Below are positions 63,544-64,000 of a stretch of 64,000 bases of DNA, one piece after another. Origin of the DNA: Prostheceraeus crozeri. Its lineage: Eukaryota > Platyhelminthes > Polycladida > Euryleptidae. The position numbers and the translations under genes are program-made. The notes under the pieces were generated by a model. That model saw nothing but the letters and a program-made list of their open reading frames with translations. It was not told the DNA's origin and made no database searches. The stretch spans positions 124,001 to 188,000 of the forward strand of contig CAJQUW010005555.1 of the NCBI GenBank assembly GCA_907163375.1. Reading direction: 5' to 3'. Every line of letters begins with the position of its first letter. Position 1 is the stretch's first letter.

Positions 63544-64000
63544 TTAAACCTCTCGTAATAATAGATCTATCATAATCTCTTCACCTCCAAAATTTATTGC
63601 CTTTCCTTTCTCATCTGTTATTCTAATAGTAATTGAATTAATTGTTTTTCGTGTCACGGGAAAATATATTAATGATTTTGGGATTACATTTAAACTGTAA
63701 CCAATCGGAACTGTAAATGCTGGATAACTAAAGATATTATTTGTTAGCTTTCCATTAACATAACCACCTTCTATAATATCACATTGAACATTGATTGAAT
63801 TTATTTCAGTTATTTTAGGTATATTTTCACTGATATGAAAACCTTGTGCATAGAGTTTCTTTTTAAATCCTAATAGTCTTGATAAAGATTTGTCAATATC
63901 AAAATCAACTTGATGATTTTCATCTAAAGTAAGAGAAAATTTATTTACTGCTGGTTCAACTGCGAAATGTAATTGTTTCTTGTCTTTAAATTGAATGCCT
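63544..64000 (-). CDS. Penton-like minor capsid protein, C-terminal part (copy B)
   Basis: Open from the window edge to a stop at 63544, about 151 codons visible. Segments: FDIDKSLSRLLGFKKKLY, INVQCDIIEGGYVNGK, VPIGYSLNVIPKSLIYFPV and the typical end ITIRITDEKGKAINFGGEEI. This wording (TDE.G...NF.GEE) is that of single jelly-roll minor capsid proteins of Polintons, which form the vertices. It is the first gene of a minus-strand pair with the ATPase; the N-terminal half lies outside. Confidence 0.75.
   Translation of the reverse strand, partial: GIQFKDKKQLHFAVEPAVNKFSLTLDENHQVDFDIDKSLSRLLGFKKKLYAQGFHISENIPKITEINSINVQCDIIEGGYVNGKLTNNIFSYPAFTVPIGYSLNVIPKSLIYFPVTRKTINSITIRITDEKGKAINFGGEEIMIDLLLREV

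Larger units (their letters stand above)
50872..64000 (-). mobile_element. Polinton/Maverick copy B (adintovirus-type), left 13 kb, largely whole
   Basis: Terminal repeats at 50872-51257, then the gene set listed below, running off the right edge. Full complement for the family within view: integrase, protease, polymerase B, packaging ATPase, major capsid and part of the minor capsid. The long genes are open with ATG starts, so it looks nearly whole and young, with perhaps one or two breaks. It is more AT-rich than its surroundings. Only one end is in the window, so size and target duplication cannot be read. Confidence 0.93.

Overview
This is a stretch of animal nuclear DNA, AT-rich and dense in repeats. 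The evidence is a spliced cytochrome P450 gene, a tRNA-derived SINE, and relics of LINE, Penelope-like, Tc1/mariner, hAT, piggyBac and Harbinger elements, together with two Polinton (Maverick/adintovirus-type) copies. The P450 looks like CYP46, and the repeat mix suits a marine invertebrate, but I cannot place the species. There is no sign of a bacterial or free viral origin.

Layout. 1-5.63 kb: the end of an old, decayed Polinton (copy A) whose protease is split by a mariner with long inverted repeats. 5.6-8.7 kb: a piggyBac relic. 8.71-14.36 kb: the one clear host gene, a two-exon CYP46-like P450 on the minus strand, whose 4.16 kb intron holds a foldback MITE, a hAT MITE and a SINE. 14.9-16.7 kb: a Harbinger transposase with an internal 771-bp tandem duplication. 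20.27-23.17 kb: a hAT-type element with an 8-bp target duplication and an internal minisatellite. 24.99-26.79 kb: a complete Tc1-like transposon with an open 340-residue transposase. 29.50-30.91 kb: an unassigned 1.4 kb element with a different large hairpin at each end, an inner inverted repeat, a huge central palindrome and a small coding stretch. 32.8-34.5 kb: LINE relics. 38.5-44.1 kb: a nest of piggyBac, Tc1-like, foldback and Penelope-like relics. 45.4-46.9 kb: a segmental duplication split by a LINE tail. 47.1-48.6 kb: a Penelope-like RT relic split by a hAT MITE. 50.26-50.87 kb: an RT/RNase H relic with hepadnavirus-like motifs, directly against the next Polinton.

50.87-64.0 kb: Polinton copy B, younger and largely open, running off the right edge. 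It has terminal repeats, a small membrane protein, an adenain-like protease, a phospholipase A2-integrase fusion, two small hydrophobic proteins, a major capsid protein, a coiled-coil fibre-like protein, small zinc-finger and unknown proteins, a protein-primed DNA polymerase B, a packaging ATPase and part of a penton-like minor capsid protein. Polymerase and integrase would copy and insert the element, ATPase and capsid proteins would package it, and the protease would mature the particle. A and B are separate insertions in opposite orientation, with ends facing each other across about 45 kb.

The observations I rate highest are the palindromic element at 29.5-30.9 kb, the parvovirus-type PLA2 fused to the integrase in both Polinton copies, the overlapping PSAP and LYPSL late-domain motifs in the small membrane protein of both copies, and the family of tiny triloop hairpins spread through Polinton spacers and even inside its genes.
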